Source of the DNA: Anaerolineae bacterium
Lineage (GTDB): Bacteria; Chloroflexota; Anaerolineae; Promineifilales; Promineifilaceae
Reading direction: 5' to 3'
Assembly: GCA_023384415.1 (NCBI GenBank)
Contig: JAHDWJ010000027.1
Location: 1 to 64,000, forward strand
DNA length: 64,000 bases
Part shown: one piece after another, positions 16,529 through 24,760 of the stretch
Position numbering within the stretch: the first letter of the stretch is position 1
Layout: each line of letters begins with the position of its first letter
Translations under genes and position numbers: made by a program
Notes under the pieces: model-generated
What the model was told of the DNA's origin: nothing
Database searches by the model: none
Seen by the model: the letters and a program-made list of their open reading frames with translations, nothing else

Positions 16529-16613
16529 GGCTCTTACCTCGATGATAAACAGTGAAGGAAACCCTCCATCGCCTTCAACGGTTTGCTAAATCCCCCGGTT
16601 GGTTTTTTAGTTT

Positions 16614-17801
16614 CTAGTTTGGGGCTGGTTCGTTTTCGACTTCGGCCAGACCCAGATCTGCTTCCAGATACTCTTGTGAAGTCGCCTTTTTTAAGCTCAG
16701 GCCCAACTGACGCTGCTCAGGGTTGATGCGGATGATGCGAACGGTTACGGCTTGATCTTTTTGCACTACGTCAGATGGGTGTTTGATGTGACCTTCGGCC
16801 AGTTCGGAAATATGGATGAGTCCTTCTAGTTGATAGCTGTCATTTAGGCAGGCGAAGGCCCCATATTTGGTTAATTTGGTAATATTGACTTCGATAAGCT
16901 GCCCGACTTGATAAAGAGCATCAATTTGATCCCAGGGATCTGGTTCAAGTCGTTTGCAGCTAAGGGCGATTCGTTTTTGCTCCCGGTCTACACCGAGGAC
17001 ATAAACCTGGATTTCGTCACCTACTTTGATCAGTTCGGATGGGTCATGGATACGCCTCCAACTTAATTCGGAAAGGTGAACCAACCCTTCTACTCCCCCG
17101 ATGTCCACGAAAATACCAAAAGGGGCTAGATTGACGACGCGGCCGCTGCGAATATCTCCTTCTTGCAGATTTTCAAACAGGCGGGTGCGCTGGCTGGAGC
17201 GCATCTCCTTAGCAGCCGCTTTTTCGGAGAGGATGAGCCGGTTGCGGCCGCGTTCCACCTCAATTACCTTGCAGCTAATAGGGGAACCAATCCGCTGGCG
17301 CAGCAAATCTTCGGCATTGCGGCTATTGTGTATATTTCCGCCTAACTGAGAGATAGGCACGAAACCGCGTAAGAGACCTACCTTGATCAGCAGTCCCCCT
17401 TTGTTATATCCCACGACCTGGCTGCTATATACCTCTTGGGACTCTAACAAGGTATGGGCCTGCTGCCAATCCTGTTCTTCGGCTGCCATCGTATATGAGA
17501 CAATGATATTGCCATCATCGTCTTCTGGGTTAATGATCAAAACAGCGATCTCATCACCCAACTTAAGACGGCTGCGTCCATCCTTGCCCAATTCCTCTAG
17601 CTCTTCTTCAGGAATAATGGCTTCAGATTTGGCGCCAATGTCTACTAAAATTTCGTTGTTACGGATGGCGACAATTTCACCAGTACGAATTTCACCCACA
17701 TTGGGTGGGTTGAGGTTCAGGTCTTCTTCTAATAAGAAGGCAAGAGGGTGGTTGGGGTCATCAGCAAGATATATGTGTTGGTTACTCAAAGGTTGGCTCA
17801 T
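16614..17801 (-). CDS. Four-S1-domain RNA-binding protein (ribosomal protein S1-like)
   Basis: 395 aa with four S1 OB-fold repeats at about 36-104, 122-193, 214-282 and 298-371. Repeats 3 and 4 have the classic GIFVDIGGVEGLVHLSEL form; repeats 1 and 2 are more divergent, as in the ribosome-binding repeats of S1. It is likely the bacterial S1 equivalent (rpsA-like), bringing mRNA to the 30S subunit, but the four-repeat form is shorter than the six-repeat proteobacterial protein. The ATG at 17801 is used because the frame upstream to 17930 shows no S1-like sequence; AAGAG precedes it. Confidence 0.88.
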   Translation of the reverse strand: MSQPLSNQHIYLADDPNHPLAFLLEEDLNLNPPNVGEIRTGEIVAIRNNEILVDIGAKSEAIIPEEELEELGKDGRSRLKLGDEIAVLIINPEDDDGNIIVSYTMAAEEQDWQQAHTLLESQEVYSSQVVGYNKGGLLIKVGLLRGFVPISQLGGNIHNSRNAEDLLRQRIGSPISCKVIEVERGRNRLILSEKAAAKEMRSSQRTRLFENLQEGDIRSGRVVNLAPFGIFVDIGGVEGLVHLSELSWRRIHDPSELIKVGDEIQVYVLGVDREQKRIALSCKRLEPDPWDQIDALYQVGQLIEVNITKLTKYGAFACLNDSYQLEGLIHISELAEGHIKHPSDVVQKDQAVTVRIIRINPEQRQLGLSLKKATSQEYLEADLGLAEVENEPAPN

Positions 17802-17997
17802 GCAAATCACTCTTGATAGTCCCATAAGCGGGCGATTTCTAGGGGAAATTATACTTTGTTTAAGTTGGATGGCAATAGAGCTAAAGGATGGCAGTTTACG
17901 TCTGGCTGCTTTCGTGATAAAAATAACCAACCACCTGTGCCATTCGTTACTACCCGTTTAACAAAAGAAGGGCCATCATTAGCTTGTTTACAATGGG

Positions 17998-18028
17998 CTC
18001 TGCAACTCTGAAAATAAAAGTTGCAGAG
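17998..18028 (+). promoter_or_regulatory. Perfect 10-bp inverted repeat in folD leader
   Basis: CTCTGCAACT (17998-18007) and AGTTGCAGAG (18019-18028) pair perfectly around an 11-base A-rich loop. The hairpin ends 14 bases before the ribosome site AAAGGAG of folD, so it could control translation or mRNA stability. The remainder of the divergent gap 17802-18057 shows no gene. Confidence 0.5.
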
Positions 18029-18057
18029 TTGCCACGATTTCCCCAAAGGAGACCCCT

Positions 18058-18942
18058 ATGAGTGCATCTCTTATTGATGGCACGGCCATCGCCAACCGCA
18101 TCCGGGAAAATATACGCCTGGATGTCGCCAAAATGAAAGCAGAACATGATTATGTTCCTGGTTTAGCCACCGTTTTAGTGGGTGATAGCACAGCTTCAGC
18201 TACCTATGTTCGGATGAAGCGCAAAGCGTGTGAAGAGGCAGGTATCCGCTCTATTCACCATGAAGTTCCCGGTGATGTTTCTCAGGCCGATTTAGAGCAG
18301 TTGGTTGGTCAACTGAATGCCGATCCAGCGGTGAACGGTATTTTAGTGCAGCTTCCCCTGCCATCTCCTCTGGATGAGGAAGCTGTCTTGAGCGCGATTG
18401 ATTTGAGAAAGGATGTGGATGGGTTTCACCCTGTCAACATTGGCCGTCTGGCTATGAAAGGGCGTGATCCGCTGTTTATCCCTTGTACCCCGTATGGTTG
18501 TATGGTCCTTCTGGAAGAGGCCGGGGCCAAACTCAAAGGAGCCAATGCTGTTGTTTTAGGCCGCTCAAATATTGTGGGGCTGCCAATGGCTATGCTTTTG
18601 CAAAAAGCGGATGCCACCGTAACTATTTGCCACAGCCGTACCCGTGATTTGGTCAGCTTTTTGCGTCAGGCAGATGTTATCATTGCCGCTGTTGGTCGAG
18701 CGGAGATGGTAACGGGGGATATGATTAAACCAGGAGCCATCGTCATTGATGTGGGTATTAATCGGAAAGATGATCCCACAGCTAAACGGGGTTATCGTCT
18801 GGTAGGGGATGTGGATTTTGAGTCGGCCAAAGAAGTGGCTGGAGCGATTACCCCTGTTCCTGGTGGTGTTGGCCCGATGACGATTGCGATGTTGATGCAA
18901 AACACGCTCAAGGCCGCCCAATTGGTGGTGAGCAGTAATTAG
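18058..18942 (+). CDS. folD: Bifunctional methylene-THF dehydrogenase / methenyl-THF cyclohydrolase
   Basis: 294 aa. This enzyme interconverts 5,10-methylene-, 5,10-methenyl- and 10-formyl-tetrahydrofolate with NADP. Visible signatures are Y50 and catalytic K54 in TYVRMKRKAC, DVDGFHPVNIGRL (about 119-131), the nucleotide-binding GRSNIVGLPMAMLL (about 163-176) and PVPGGVGPMTIAML near the end. AAAGGAG lies eight bases before the ATG. It is followed 38 bp later by fhs, which starts from 10-formyl-THF and formate, so the two form a one-carbon operon. Confidence 0.97.
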   Translation: MSASLIDGTAIANRIRENIRLDVAKMKAEHDYVPGLATVLVGDSTASATYVRMKRKACEEAGIRSIHHEVPGDVSQADLEQLVGQLNADPAVNGILVQLPLPSPLDEEAVLSAIDLRKDVDGFHPVNIGRLAMKGRDPLFIPCTPYGCMVLLEEAGAKLKGANAVVLGRSNIVGLPMAMLLQKADATVTICHSRTRDLVSFLRQADVIIAAVGRAEMVTGDMIKPGAIVIDVGINRKDDPTAKRGYRLVGDVDFESAKEVAGAITPVPGGVGPMTIAMLMQNTLKAAQLVVSSN

Positions 18943-18980
18943 TAAGCACACCTGGTTTATTTTTCCCCAAAGGAGTTTTT

Positions 18981-20759
18981 ATGAGCCGCTTTAACCGTTT
19001 GACCCCTGTCCCCTCTGATTTAGATATTGCCCAGGCCGCAATGCCGATACCCATTACGGAGATTGCTGCCCAAATTGGGTTGAGTCAGGAAGATTTGATT
19101 TTGTTTGGTCCGAATAAGGCTAAGGTGCATCTAGATGTGTTGCAAAAATTGCCGGCGAAGCCGATTGCTAAATATGTGGATGTGACGGCGATTACCCCGA
19201 CTCCGTTGGGAGAAGGCAAAACGACGACGACGGTTGGCCTGACGCAAGGATTGGGGGCGTTGGGTTACAAAGCTATCGCCGCGATTCGTCAGCCTAGCAT
19301 GGGGCCGACCTTCGGTATTAAGGGTGGGGCGGCTGGGGGCGGCTACAGCCAGGTTATCCCGATGGAAGATTTTAATTTGCATCTAACAGGGGATATTCAT
19401 GCCATTACGGCAGCCCATAATTTAGTCGCGGCCGCGATTGATGCCCGTTGGTACCATGAAGACCGCATGAGTGATGAACAGTTAGCCAAAATTGGCCTGA
19501 CCCGGCTGGATATTGATCCTTATGCGGTCACCTGGAACCGGGTCATGGATGTTAATGACCGGAGTTTACGCAATGTGATCGTGGGGTTGGGGCCGAACGA
19601 AGATGGCCGGCCGCGCCAGACCGGGTTCGATATTACCGTTGCCAGTGAACTCATGGCAATTTTAGCCCTGGTGAATGGTACTGATTACCGTTCGGCTTTG
19701 CAAGATTTGCGGCAGCGGTGCGGCCGCGTCGTTGTCGGCAGCAGCAAAGGCAAAAAACCGATTACCCTGGAAGATTTAGGGGTGGCCGGGGCCGTTACCG
19801 TGCTGCTCAAAGACACGCTGCATCCCAACCTGATGCAAACTCTGGAAGGGCAGGCTGCTTTTGTTCATGCTGGCCCGTTTGCCAATATCGCTCATGGCAA
19901 CAGCTCTATCCTGGCTGACCAGGTAGCCATGCGCCTGGGTGATTTCGTCATCACGGAGTCTGGCTTTGGGGCGGATATTGGTATGGAGAAATTTTTCAAT
20001 GTCAAATGCCGTTACTCTGGTTTGATACCTGACTGTGTGGTGTTGGTAGCCACCATTCGCGCCCTGAAGATGCACGGGGGTGGTCCTCGGGTGGTGCCGG
20101 GCAAACCGCTCGCGGCCGCATACACCGATGAGAATTTAAATTTACTTCGGGCAGGGCTAGCCAATTTGCAGGTACATATCCGCAATGCTAAACGGTTTGG
20201 CATTCCAGTAGTTGTTGCTGTCAATAAATTCCACACAGATACGGATGCCGAAATTGAACTGGTCCGAGAAGCAGCCCTGGAAGCTGGTGCGGAAACGGCG
20301 GTGATGAGTGATCATTGGGCCAATGGAGGTGATGGGGCATTGCAACTGGCGGAAGCCGTTGCGGCCGCGTGCCAGCAGCCCACCAACTTTGAGTTTCTCT
20401 ACCCATTGGACCTACCCATCAAAGAGAAGATTGAAATTATCGCCAAAGAGATGTACGGCGCGGCCGCAGTTACCTATGAACCCCTGGCTGAGAAGCAAAT
20501 CCAGGAATATGAGGCCAATGGGTTTGGTAATTTGCCCATCTGCATGGCCAAAACCCACCTGAGCCTTAGCCACGACCCCAACCTGAAAAATGCTCCTACC
20601 GGTTTTACTGTGCCAGTCAGGGAAGTGCGGGCTTCGGTCGGGGCTGGTTTTATCTACCCCCTATTAGGCACCATGCGTACCATGCCCGGTCTGGGCAGCA
20701 AACCGGCCTATATGCAGGTGGACATTGACGAAGACGGTCGTATCCTCGGCCTCTTCTAA
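18981..20759 (+). CDS. fhs: Formate-tetrahydrofolate ligase
   Basis: 592 aa, somewhat longer than the usual 555-560. The enzyme makes 10-formyl-THF from formate, THF and ATP. The ATP loop is TPLGEGKTTT at 74-83, and the FTHFS signatures GIKGGAAGGGYSQVIPMEDF (about 112-131) and VVVAVNKFHTD are clear. The ribosome site AAAGGAG matches that of folD. Together with folD it supplies one-carbon units for purines and serine/glycine exchange; a Wood-Ljungdahl role cannot be judged here. Three octamers GCGGCCGC in this gene encode alanine-rich VAAAI, LAAAY and VAAAC segments. Confidence 0.97.
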   Translation: MSRFNRLTPVPSDLDIAQAAMPIPITEIAAQIGLSQEDLILFGPNKAKVHLDVLQKLPAKPIAKYVDVTAITPTPLGEGKTTTTVGLTQGLGALGYKAIAAIRQPSMGPTFGIKGGAAGGGYSQVIPMEDFNLHLTGDIHAITAAHNLVAAAIDARWYHEDRMSDEQLAKIGLTRLDIDPYAVTWNRVMDVNDRSLRNVIVGLGPNEDGRPRQTGFDITVASELMAILALVNGTDYRSALQDLRQRCGRVVVGSSKGKKPITLEDLGVAGAVTVLLKDTLHPNLMQTLEGQAAFVHAGPFANIAHGNSSILADQVAMRLGDFVITESGFGADIGMEKFFNVKCRYSGLIPDCVVLVATIRALKMHGGGPRVVPGKPLAAAYTDENLNLLRAGLANLQVHIRNAKRFGIPVVVAVNKFHTDTDAEIELVREAALEAGAETAVMSDHWANGGDGALQLAEAVAAACQQPTNFEFLYPLDLPIKEKIEIIAKEMYGAAAVTYEPLAEKQIQEYEANGFGNLPICMAKTHLSLSHDPNLKNAPTGFTVPVREVRASVGAGFIYPLLGTMRTMPGLGSKPAYMQVDIDEDGRILGLF

Positions 20760-20807
20760 AAACCTGCCACCTGAAACTGCTGATTCTTATGTCAAACAAA
20801 ATAGGAA

Positions 20808-20837
20808 TTGACAGACAGATGTAAACTGTTTTATAGT
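20808..20837 (+). promoter_or_regulatory. Sigma-70-type promoter for the 6S-like RNA
   Basis: TTGACA (20808-20813) and TATAGT (20832-20837) are separated by 18 bases. Transcription would begin at about 20844, shortly before the closing helix of the RNA hairpin. Confidence 0.7.
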
Positions 20838-20843
20838 GTGAGT

Positions 20844-21053
20844 GTCAATAAAGCCTCAGATGACAGGCAGTTGACCAGGAAAGTAAGCGGTATTTGGATT
20901 CCCAATAGTGCGCCGGAAAGCCTCGACCAAACCTGGATTCGTCCCGGGGTCAGAGCCAACATCTGTGTCATAGGCCACCACGGAATTCGTCGGACATAAA
21001 CCCGCTTAACCCCTGGTTTTTAGAACTACCTGATTTCATCTGAGGTTTTTTTT
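20844..21053 (+). ncRNA. ssrS: Long hairpin RNA, 6S RNA-like
   Basis: A 200-nt non-coding stretch folds as one long rod. Helices in order are 20854-20863 with 21036-21045 (10 bp, perfect), 20864-20872 with 21024-21032 (one mismatch), 20874-20879 with 21012-21017, and 20884-20890 with 21002-21008. A large internal open region and apical hairpins follow. The outer helix ends in eight T, so it doubles as an intrinsic terminator. It has its own good promoter and no ORF. Size, rod shape and central bubble fit 6S RNA, the RNA that mimics an open promoter to bind RNA polymerase. In many proteobacteria 6S also neighbours a folate gene. tmRNA, RNase P and SRP signatures are absent. Confidence 0.55.
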
Positions 21054-21069
21054 GTCTCCCCCGTATCTG

Positions 21070-21161
21070 CTCAATAAGTTGGGCGAATCTTTGGAAGGTT
21101 TGGGCAATAGACAAGCCTTTGGGCCAAACCTTCCGAAGGTTACACGTTTTACTGAGATGTT
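21070..21161. repeat. Dispersed intergenic repeat family A, copy 2
   Basis: This matches 3724-3816 over its whole length with scattered changes. It includes the perfect arms AACCTTC/GAAGGTT at 21127-21141, which form a tight hairpin. It lies between the 6S-like RNA and the RRM gene. The rest of 21162-21340 shows no gene. Confidence 0.8.
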
Positions 21162-21340
21162 ACGTGAAAACAGGGCCGTTTATGAGGTGTGAATGAGCGA
21201 AAGCAGGTTTATGGGAGCAAAACCTGGTTTTGATGGACAAATGAAGCCAAAGGTGACATAATCCATCTGTTATATTGTTTTCCATTTCTGCCCGGTGTTC
21301 GCTGAGTCATGGATTGGAATTAGTTCTAGGAGAAGACAAG

Positions 21341-21691
21341 TTGTCTAAGAAAATTTATGTTGGTAATCTGTCCTTTGAAGCAACAGAGGATCAAGTTCGT
21401 GAGTTATTTGCCCCCCATGGCACAGTAGAATCTGTTGCTCTGATCAATGATCGGGACACCGGTAGATTCCGTGGCTTTGGCTTTGTCGAAATGGGTGATG
21501 CTTCGGCCGCTGACGCTATCAAAGCGTTGGATGGTAAAGAAGTAGATGGTCGTGAGCTGCGGGTGAATGAAGCCCGTCCACAAGAAAACCGCTCTTTCGG
21601 GGGCGGGGATCGCGGCGGCCGCGGTAACTTTGGTGGTGGTAATCGCCGTGACTCCGGTAATCGGAGTGGTGGTGGCAACCGTCGCTGGTAA
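21341..21691 (+). CDS. RRM RNA-binding protein with glycine/arginine-rich tail
   Basis: 116 aa. One RNA recognition motif has RNP2 IYVGNL (about 6-11) and RNP1 RGFGFVEM (about 45-52), followed by a short tail of G, R, N and S repeats (RGG-like). This is the small Rbp type known in cyanobacteria and other bacteria, often cold-induced and an RNA chaperone. I choose the TTG at 21341 because AGGAGAAG lies eight bases upstream and the RRM begins directly after it. An ORF from 21275 would add a non-RRM leader. A strong terminator follows at 21721. Confidence 0.9.
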   Translation: MSKKIYVGNLSFEATEDQVRELFAPHGTVESVALINDRDTGRFRGFGFVEMGDASAADAIKALDGKEVDGRELRVNEARPQENRSFGGGDRGGRGNFGGGNRRDSGNRSGGGNRRW

Positions 21692-21720
21692 TAGCCGCTA
21701 AAATAACCCTTTAACTATCA

Positions 21721-21756
21721 AAAGACCGCTGCCAGGTTATGGCAGCGGTCTTTTTT
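21721..21756 (+). terminator. Intrinsic terminator of the RRM gene
   Basis: A perfect 14-bp stem (21721-21734 with 21740-21753) around GGTTA is followed by a T-run. Confidence 0.93.
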
Positions 21757-21927
21757 GTTTGTTTGGTGGCAAAGTGAGCTGGGGATCGTTTATGGATCGC
21801 TGTGAGGGTAAGCTGTAGATCAGCGTAAAAACATAGGTTAGGGCATAGTTCAACTTCTCTGAAAACGGTAACTTATACATTCCTGACCGCCGACGTTGAT
21901 TGATTGACAAAATTAATCTTTTGCCGT

Positions 21928-22126
21928 AATGACAACAACGGATTAAGAAGGGAGCGGATTTTCCCAGAGAAGGTCAATATCCGTTTGTTTCTCAATCTGT
22001 TGTTGTCATTCTGAAAATGAGATTTGCCAGTAACGGATTAAAAAGGGAACCGATTTTCCCAGAGAAGGTCAATATCCGTTTGTTTCTCAATCTGTTGTTG
22101 TCATTCTAAAAATGAGATTTGCCAGT
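21928..22126. repeat. Two 95-bp direct repeats, each a large hairpin
   Basis: Units 21937-22031 and 22032-22126 are nearly identical (a few base differences). Each holds AACGGATTAA near its start and TCTGTTGTTGTCATT near its end. With AATGACAACAAC at 21928-21939 the first unit can form an 18-bp inverted repeat, and CGGAT/ATCCG pairs inside it. There is no ORF. It lies between the RRM terminator and the lipoprotein gene; no function is known to me. Confidence 0.8.
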
Positions 22127-22246
22127 TAACCAACCTGCCGACGGCCGATGGCAGACCGCCACCAGCGGAAAAATCGCCGTCGGTGGTCAAATTTGGTGAT
22201 TCAACAGCGTGTTTCTATCATCAGTGGCTTTTTAGGAGATATTACC

Positions 22247-23980
22247 ATGAAAACAACCCGCTCTTTACTTCTGCTCTTCTTGCTGCTAACCCTGCCCGTG
22301 TTGGCTTGCAGTTTTGGCCGTAGTGAACCAGCCCCTACGCCAACCAACACTCCTGCACCGACTAACACCCCGGCCCCAACCAATATCCCAGAACCTACTC
22401 CCACAGCGACCCCCGACCTTTCTGTTGGTTTTGAGAGCTATCTGTCTGAATTTCAAGGGGTTTCAATTGGTCATTCACCCGATTGGGCGGTGATGGACTT
22501 TTTTGTGATTTTTTTCGCCTCTAGTCAGGTGTTTCTGGATAACTTTCTGAATGTCAGCAGCAGTGATGTCGCTTTGCCTTCGTTTGGGGATGAGGCCATA
22601 ATGGTTCTTTTTACGGATGATGCTGCTGCTGTTGATGCCCCTGACCTGGCTACCTTCTGGGATCAGGTGTTTGAGGAGGCGGATTTACCCCTTGAAGAGA
22701 ATGAACTAGAAGTTGTTTCTGGGCCTACTTCGCTGCAAGTGAATGGCCAGGAGGCTATTATTGGGGTGGTTCGCGGCCGCAATAGTGAAGACGGTCAGGA
22801 ACTCACCATTTTGGTGGCGATAATAATGAACCAGGAAGTGGGGCGAGTGGCTACGCTCATGGGGGTTAGCTCGACGGCGGCTGCCGACCGGAACATCCCC
22901 CTCATGGAAGCGATGGTCAAAACCATTCAATTGCAAGAGCCAGATGAGAGTGCTTTTTTGTCAGGTGAGAATGGGTTTGGCTTCGGTGACACCACAGCCA
23001 CCTATTTAGGTGATATTTACACCGGGTATACCCTGACAGGTACAATTGCCCAGGTTGGGGACGTCGGTGCGGTGGAATATTATTACTACTCCCCCCTGGC
23101 TGATGATGGCATAGATATTTACATAACACCAACAGATGTTACCCTGGATGTGGTGGTAGATGTGCAAGATATGACCGGCAAATCTATTTTGCCTGGTGGA
23201 GCAGTAGATAATTCCTTTAGCGAAGAGCAGGTACTCAATGTGCAATTCCCAGACGAAGGGTATTACCGAATTGTTCTTTATGCCAATTCCCTGAGTAGTG
23301 GTGAATTCTCCATAACAGTCATGGCCGCGGGTGTGCCCATTTCTACCGATGGGCATGGGGCATTGCTCCCCTTTTATGGCCCTGGCAGTGAATTGTCCAT
23401 TACCCTATCTATGGTTAACAATGCCGAGCATGAATACCGTTTTGCCGCTGATGTGGCCGGGCTGGTAGTGGTGCAGGTAGACCCATTAGATTTTGATGTG
23501 GTATTGGAAATTTACGATGACGAAACGGGCACTAAGTTGTTAGAAGTGGATGATAGTTTTGGGCAAGAAACGTTAACCTTTGTCCCCCAACGCCTGGGAC
23601 GGTATATATTGGTGGTGAAAGGGTATGAAGGGCAGCGGGGCACGTATGACATTGCCTTCTTTGGCTCACCCGATGTGCTGCTGGAAGTTGTGGATGGGGA
23701 TGTGGTTTATGGCTGGCTGAATGACAGCGGCCGCACCGAATACGTTTTTGATGGCATCGGCGGCCGCACCCTGACCCTCACCGCCTTTCCCGAAGCCGGG
23801 TTTGACATCGTGATTGAAATTTTTGATGGCAGCGACAGATTGCTTCTTTCTATAGATGATGCTGTGTCGGGCCTGGCTGAAACGTTAGTCTATACCTTGC
23901 CGGCTGATGGTGACTATTTCATTGTCATTCGTGGCTTTGCTGGGGCACCTGGAGGGAAATTTACCCTGACGGTGGATTAA
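22247..23980 (+). CDS. Lipoprotein with pre-peptidase-like beta domains
   Basis: 577 aa. The signal peptide ends in lipobox PVLAC with C21 lipidated; AGGAG precedes the ATG at 22247, which decides the start. Residues 28-58 are a PTPTNTPAPTNTP linker that spaces the protein from the membrane. After a domain of unknown fold (60-240) come three beta-rich segments of about 110 residues (roughly 270-365, 375-465, 470-577). Each has the PPC pattern: YTLTGTI..., YYYYSP..., DEGYYRIVLYA / LGRYILVVKGYEG / DGDYFIVIRGFAG. PPC domains are common in secreted proteins and have no activity of their own. Confidence 0.78.
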   Translation: MKTTRSLLLLFLLLTLPVLACSFGRSEPAPTPTNTPAPTNTPAPTNIPEPTPTATPDLSVGFESYLSEFQGVSIGHSPDWAVMDFFVIFFASSQVFLDNFLNVSSSDVALPSFGDEAIMVLFTDDAAAVDAPDLATFWDQVFEEADLPLEENELEVVSGPTSLQVNGQEAIIGVVRGRNSEDGQELTILVAIIMNQEVGRVATLMGVSSTAAADRNIPLMEAMVKTIQLQEPDESAFLSGENGFGFGDTTATYLGDIYTGYTLTGTIAQVGDVGAVEYYYYSPLADDGIDIYITPTDVTLDVVVDVQDMTGKSILPGGAVDNSFSEEQVLNVQFPDEGYYRIVLYANSLSSGEFSITVMAAGVPISTDGHGALLPFYGPGSELSITLSMVNNAEHEYRFAADVAGLVVVQVDPLDFDVVLEIYDDETGTKLLEVDDSFGQETLTFVPQRLGRYILVVKGYEGQRGTYDIAFFGSPDVLLEVVDGDVVYGWLNDSGRTEYVFDGIGGRTLTLTAFPEAGFDIVIEIFDGSDRLLLSIDDAVSGLAETLVYTLPADGDYFIVIRGFAGAPGGKFTLTVD

Positions 23981-24031
23981 CAGTTTGTTGAAAGGGTGTG
24001 AGTTTTAATCTCCTCTTGACTGCTATAGTAA

Positions 24032-24072
24032 AATGACGGGGGGTGGAGCAATTTGCTCCACCCCCCGTCATT
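24032..24072. promoter_or_regulatory. 41-bp perfect palindrome upstream of zinc-ribbon gene
   Basis: Two 20-base arms (24032-24051 and 24053-24072), including GACGGGGGGTGGAGC, are perfect reverse complements separated by one base. It sits 28 bases before the ATG of the zinc-ribbon gene and downstream of TTGACT/TATAGT-like elements (24017-24030). It could be the terminator of the lipoprotein gene, though no T-run follows, or a cruciform/operator or mRNA hairpin acting on the next gene. Confidence 0.75.
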
Positions 24073-24099
24073 CATTCTACACTAGTTGAGGAATATCTT

Positions 24100-24342
24100 A
24101 TGAACGCTTTACAGCGATTTTTGATGTGGTGTATGCCTGGCTCCTGGGGTGAAGCGATGCGCGAAGAATCCCTGCACTGGCTTTTGCGCTGCCCTAATTG
24201 TGGGTTAGAGCGGTCGGTTTGGGAACTGGGGGGGATTCGCTGGAAAGCTAAAGGGCAGCCTAAACGACTGCTGTTTTGCTCCCAATGTGGTCAGCGGGGA
24301 TTGCATGAAATGTGGTATAAAGCAAAGACCCGTGACCGCTAA
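24100..24342 (+). CDS. Small zinc-ribbon protein
   Basis: 80 aa. Two CxxC knuckles, CPNC (about 29-32) and CSQC (about 59-62), predict one zinc ribbon. The rest is rich in W, R and K. No known family is recognised. GAGG lies eight bases before the ATG at 24100; a longer frame from 24043 starts inside the palindrome. It converges with, and overlaps by four bases, the end of the molybdopterin oxidoreductase fragment. Confidence 0.65.
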   Translation: MNALQRFLMWCMPGSWGEAMREESLHWLLRCPNCGLERSVWELGGIRWKAKGQPKRLLFCSQCGQRGLHEMWYKAKTRDR

Positions 24343-24749
24343 ACGATCAACGTAACGGGAACCCCACTGAAGGCCGCGTTCCCTGTAAGTTCATCAATGA
24401 CCTGATCATTGGTCAAATCATTGAGGCTGACGCCAGGGTGCTGCTGGGCCACATCCTGGCGAGTGCCAGGACGATTGTGTCCCCAGCCATGGGGAATGCT
24501 AACTACCCCAGACATGATGTCATCCGTTAATTCGGCGGGCAGGGTGATAGCCCCAACCTGGGATTGAACCTGTACCGGTTGCCCATCGGTGAGACCAAGC
24601 GCGGCCGCGTCCCCCCTGTTTACCAAAACCGTACATCGCTCTTTCCCCTTCACCAGCCGTTCGCTGTTGTGCATCCATGAGTTGTTGCTGCGTAATTGGC
24701 GGCGACCAATCAGGAGGAAAGGGGGAGGGGGAGACTGCTCACTGCTCAC
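24339..24749 (-). pseudogene. C-terminal (MoCo dinucleotide-binding) part of split molybdopterin oxidoreductase
   Basis: 136 aa from a GTG at 24749. Residues from about 13 match the C-terminal molydopterin dinucleotide-binding barrel: LVNRGDAAALGLTDGQPVQV and SGVVSIPHGWGHNRPG are the usual blocks. Alone it cannot be an enzyme. Its first codons overlap the last codons of the N-terminal part within a 7-bp tandem repeat. Removing one 7-bp unit would join the two into a single frame of about 710 aa, the normal size. The arrangement may be a true break, a phase-variable switch, a translationally coupled pair or an assembly error. Confidence 0.7.
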
Positions 24750-24760
24750 TGCTTACTGCC
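24735..24760. repeat. 7-bp tandem repeat at the oxidoreductase break
   Basis: CTGCTCA CTGCTCA CTGCTTA CTGCC on the plus strand (GGCAGTAAGCAGTGAGCAG on the coding strand) is 3.7 copies of a 7-mer. The stop of the N-terminal ORF (24739-24741) and the GTG of the C-terminal ORF (24747-24749) both lie in it. Each unit gained or lost shifts the frame by one base. Confidence 0.9.

Noticed and set aside
20844..21053. tmRNA or RNase P RNA
   Set aside because: No tRNA-like ends with CCA, no tag ORF, and no conserved RNase P core words; the long rod fold fits 6S-type RNA better.
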